Virus record (IMG/VR): IMGVR_UViG_3300023184_000136
Coordinates: 1 to 59,633 of that record
Reading direction: 5' to 3' (one strand)
DNA: 59,633 bases
From: a virus
The position numbers and the translations under genes are program-made. This document shows, piece by piece, positions 58,459 through 59,633 of this stretch; the first letter of the stretch is position 1, and each line of letters starts with the position of its first letter. The notes under the pieces are model-generated. The model made no database searches. It was not told where the DNA came from and worked only from the letters and a program-made list of their open reading frames with translations.

Positions 58459-58530
58459 CGTGAGGTAGAGCAGTGGTAGCTCGGAAGGCTCATAACCTTT
58501 AGGTCGCGAGTTCGAATCTCGCCCTCGCAA
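58459..58530 (+). tRNA. tRNA-Met(CAT), initiator type
   Basis: A 72-nt cloverleaf. Acceptor stem CGTGAGG/CCTCGCA with a C1-A72 mismatch; D stem GAGC/GCTC with A11-U24; anticodon loop CTCATAA; T arm GCGAG-TTCGAAT-CTCGC; discriminator A. The C1-A72 mismatch and the R11-Y24 pair are initiator hallmarks in bacteria. The anticodon stem has only two of the three G-C pairs usual at its base (29-41 is A-U). The 3' CCA is not encoded. It follows the structured element by 11 nt and probably shares its transcript. Confidence 0.88.
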
Positions 58531-58563
58531 CAAAAAATAGTTTAACTATTTTTAAAAAAAGAT

Positions 58564-58594
58564 TTGACGAATTGAAAAGTTCTTCATATCTTTG
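58564..58594 (+). promoter_or_regulatory. Bacteroidota-type promoter of the second RNA unit
   Basis: TTG at 58564-58566, 20-bp spacer, TATCTTTG at 58587-58594, a full consensus match with no protein gene downstream. Confidence 0.78.
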
Positions 58595-58617
58595 AAAAAC
58601 AATCGGGTAAAACCGAA

Positions 58618-58630
58618 AGTTCTTTAACAT
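58618..58630 (+). promoter_or_regulatory. boxA-like antitermination motif
   Basis: AGTTCTTTAACAT, close to the rRNA-leader boxA core (CTCTTTAACA). Confidence 0.45.
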
Positions 58631-58700
58631 CGAGATGCAGTTAACCTGTCCCATTAGGAGTGGGAGGTGATTGAGGGTGAATAACACATCTTCAATGAAG

Positions 58701-58724
58701 AATAACGAATTCAGTTATTTTGTT
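58701..58724 (+). terminator. Weak AT-rich terminator hairpin
   Basis: AATAAC/GTTATT stem followed by TTGTT, ahead of the next promoter. Confidence 0.4.
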
Positions 58725-58744
58725 AAAAAAACTTACAAAAAAGT

Positions 58745-58775
58745 TTGATTGTTTCCCAAAACATTCTTACCTTTG
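58745..58775 (+). promoter_or_regulatory. Bacteroidota-type promoter of the large RNA unit
   Basis: TTG at 58745-58747, 20-bp spacer, TACCTTTG at 58768-58775, followed by TAAGACAAAAG. Confidence 0.8.
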
Positions 58776-58781
58776 TAAGAC

Positions 58782-58850
58782 AAAAGAAGAGAAGGGGTAG
58801 TTAAGGTCCCAAGTTTACTTGGCCGTAAAGTTTTCCCTTTTCTTCTTTTT
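58782..58850 (+). ncRNA. Leader hairpin carrying the GGUCCCA/UGGCCGUAAAG module
   Basis: A 15-bp outer stem (AAAAGAAGAGAAGGG with CCCTTTTCTTCTTTT) encloses an inner hairpin CCAAGT/ACTTGG flanked by GGTC on the 5' side and CCGTAAAG on the 3' side. The outer stem ends in a T run, so it may terminate a short RNA or be the 5' domain of the large RNA. Its inner module recurs, permuted, at 59516-59533. Confidence 0.6.
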
Positions 58851-58857
58851 AAAAAAA

Positions 58858-58870
58858 AGTTCTTTGAATA
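58858..58870 (+). promoter_or_regulatory. boxA-like antitermination motif
   Basis: AGTTCTTTGAATA, a form like the AGTTCTTTGA motif of rRNA leaders, at the entry to the large RNA. Confidence 0.4.
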
Positions 58871-59633
58871 AAAATATTGTCTGTTCAGAATGTTTGATAA
58901 TGAGACCTTCGGGTTGATTTTGAATAACAAAATGATAAGATATATTGGGCGGTCTATAGTCCATAAAATAAACCATGAAAGTGGTATAAAGTGATTTGTT
59001 CTTGATTGGAACGGTTGCGGCTTCGGGAACGGAGCTCGAGTAGACAAGCGGGATATCATTCGACCTTGAGTACTGAGGGTAACACTGTAGGGAAAGTGGT
59101 TGAGTGACTAAGCGATGTGGGTCGTTTAGTTGAGGTGGGAACACCGATAAGAATAACTCGTAGAGCTGTTGTAAGAAGTATGGTCGTCCAACTATACAAT
59201 TACGGAGTTCAATATTAGAGTAGATTTAAAACCGAAAGGTAAGAGTTCGTACAGGTGGTGCTGTTGCTCTCCTTATCAGATACCTACCAAGGTGTCAGTT
59301 ATGAAGTAAACTCAAAGTATGGAGGTCGGGAGACTTCAAGGTGTAGTTCAGTATCGTCTCATTCAAAAGATGAGATGACTGGTTTGACGGACCGCTACAT
59401 CTATTATCCACAAATCACAACTTTGTTAATTAAGGTTTAACAACTTATAAATCAATAAAGGAAAAGTGTTCGTCAGTCGTGGTAGACAGGTCACTACTTA
59501 GTCATGAGTTGTTCATGGCCGTAAAGGGTCCCAAACCCGATACGATTGTTTTGAAAGTTCTCTAATCCCGCAAGGATGAGTTTGGGTGGCAACCTAGAAG
59601 AGTGATGAGTAAGAATAGAGTATATTACGACTT
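58871..59633 (+). ncRNA. Large structured non-coding RNA, 3' end outside the window
   Basis: About 760 nt without a convincing protein gene and less AT-rich than the surroundings. Visible helices: ACTAAGCGA/TCGTTTAGT (59107-59130), GGTG/CACC with GGAA loop (59134-59145), AACTCGTAG/TTACGGAGTT with a bulge (59155-59209), ACC/GGT with GAAA loop (59231-59240), ACCT/AGGT (59282-59293), AGGTC/GACTT with GGGA loop (59323-59336), CGTCTCAT/ATGAGATG (59355-59377) and GTGGT/ACTAC (59479-59497). Three GNRA tetraloops point to folded RNA. Setting (phage, beside a tRNA, own promoter) is that of GOLLD and ROOL RNAs; family membership is untested. Confidence 0.65.

Larger units (their letters stand above)
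58601..58724 (+). ncRNA. Candidate small RNA of about 120 nt
   Basis: Between a perfect host-type promoter and a terminator-like hairpin. Short helices TCGG/CCGA (58603-58616), CATC/GATG (58629-58638), TCCCA/TGGGA (58649-58665) and CTTCA/TGAAG (58690-58700) are visible, and a boxA-like site is at 58618. The plus strand holds no long frame, and the antisense ORF across the tRNA is an artefact. Function unknown. Confidence 0.5.

Noticed and set aside
58499-58687. Minus-strand ORF of 62 aa
   Set aside because: It lies antisense to the initiator tRNA and reads through it (VARARFELAT is the usual antisense-tRNA artefact).
58733-59144. Two overlapping minus-strand ORFs of about 108 aa
   Set aside because: They cross the promoter, leader hairpin and large RNA, with no coding signal or family resemblance.
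59255-59440. Plus-strand ORF of 61 aa
   Set aside because: It lies inside the structured RNA over several helices (AGGTC/GACTT, CGTCTCAT/ATGAGATG), starts at a non-ATG codon and has no recognisable content.
1-59633. Reverse transcriptase/diversity-generating retroelement, integrase, transposase or insertion sequence
   Set aside because: I looked for YADD-type, DDE, Tyr-recombinase and Ser-recombinase motifs and saw none. The fibre repeats are not a template/variable repeat pair.

Overview
The window looks like part of the genome of a large, T4-like tailed phage that infects a member of the Bacteroidota. It is AT-rich, densely packed and mostly on the plus strand, and it carries a gp46/gp47 (Rad50/Mre11-like) pair, a DNA primase, a RuvC-like nuclease, a phage-encoded primary-type sigma factor, DnaJ, thioredoxin, glutaredoxin, four methyltransferase-like or DNA-modifying genes and long tail-fibre genes. 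The host guess rests on host-type promoters of the Bacteroidota form (TTG, 19-20 bp, TAnnTTTG), on an H1-like protein of the Bacteroidota type and on secreted proteins with Bacteroidota-style signal peptides. Capsid, portal, terminase and polymerase genes are not in the window.

Layout. 1-8.4 kb: virion proteins with Thr-Pro repeats and Cys-rich modules, and a baseplate/tail-type protein. 8.4-16.4 kb: nucleic-acid enzymes (RuvC-like nuclease, primase, RecB-like nuclease, Mre11-like and Rad50-like proteins) with small zinc-binding and membrane proteins. 16.4-22.5 kb: accessory genes, each with its own terminator (secreted SHOCT protein, Vsr-like endonuclease, methyltransferase, small outer-membrane-like protein). 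22.5-27.7 kb: sigma factor, then a lysis-like cassette (membrane proteins, amidase, nested spanin-like pair). 27.7-38.9 kb: head-internal-type proteins, DnaJ, a D12 methyltransferase, an LRR protein, a PcfJ-like protein and redox proteins. 39.0-46.2 kb: three tandem collagen-like fibre genes ending in intramolecular-chaperone (S74-type) domains. 46.2-49.1 kb: minus-strand metalloprotease operon. 49.2-58.2 kb: further tagged proteins, a small nucleotide-metabolism/modification operon, DUF192 and NUDIX genes. 58.15-59.63 kb: a gene-free RNA island with an initiator-type tRNA-Met and what appears to be the first part of a large structured non-coding RNA.

Two kinds of start signal are visible. 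Host-type promoters precede replication/accessory genes and the RNA island. A separate motif, TATTTAT(A/T/C), sits 3-19 nt upstream of 13 start codons, on the coding strand in both orientations, mostly before virion-type genes. I infer that it is a phage late promoter element.

Two observations deserve most attention. First, twelve unrelated proteins (two HExxH metalloproteases, a DHH-type phosphoesterase, a Vsr-like endonuclease, two proteins sharing a WCT-type domain, a membrane-active protein, a peptidoglycan-binding-like protein and others) share a short N-terminal helix ending in [I/L]-x-E followed by Q/S/G/E/K. This resembles the capsid-targeting, prohead-protease-cleaved leaders of T4 internal proteins, so these may be proteins packaged in the head and injected into the host. 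Second, the RNA island has repeated promoter/leader/boxA-like units ahead of structured RNAs, and a module that appears twice in circularly permuted order, which is strong internal evidence for a large folded RNA of a GOLLD/ROOL-like kind or a new family.
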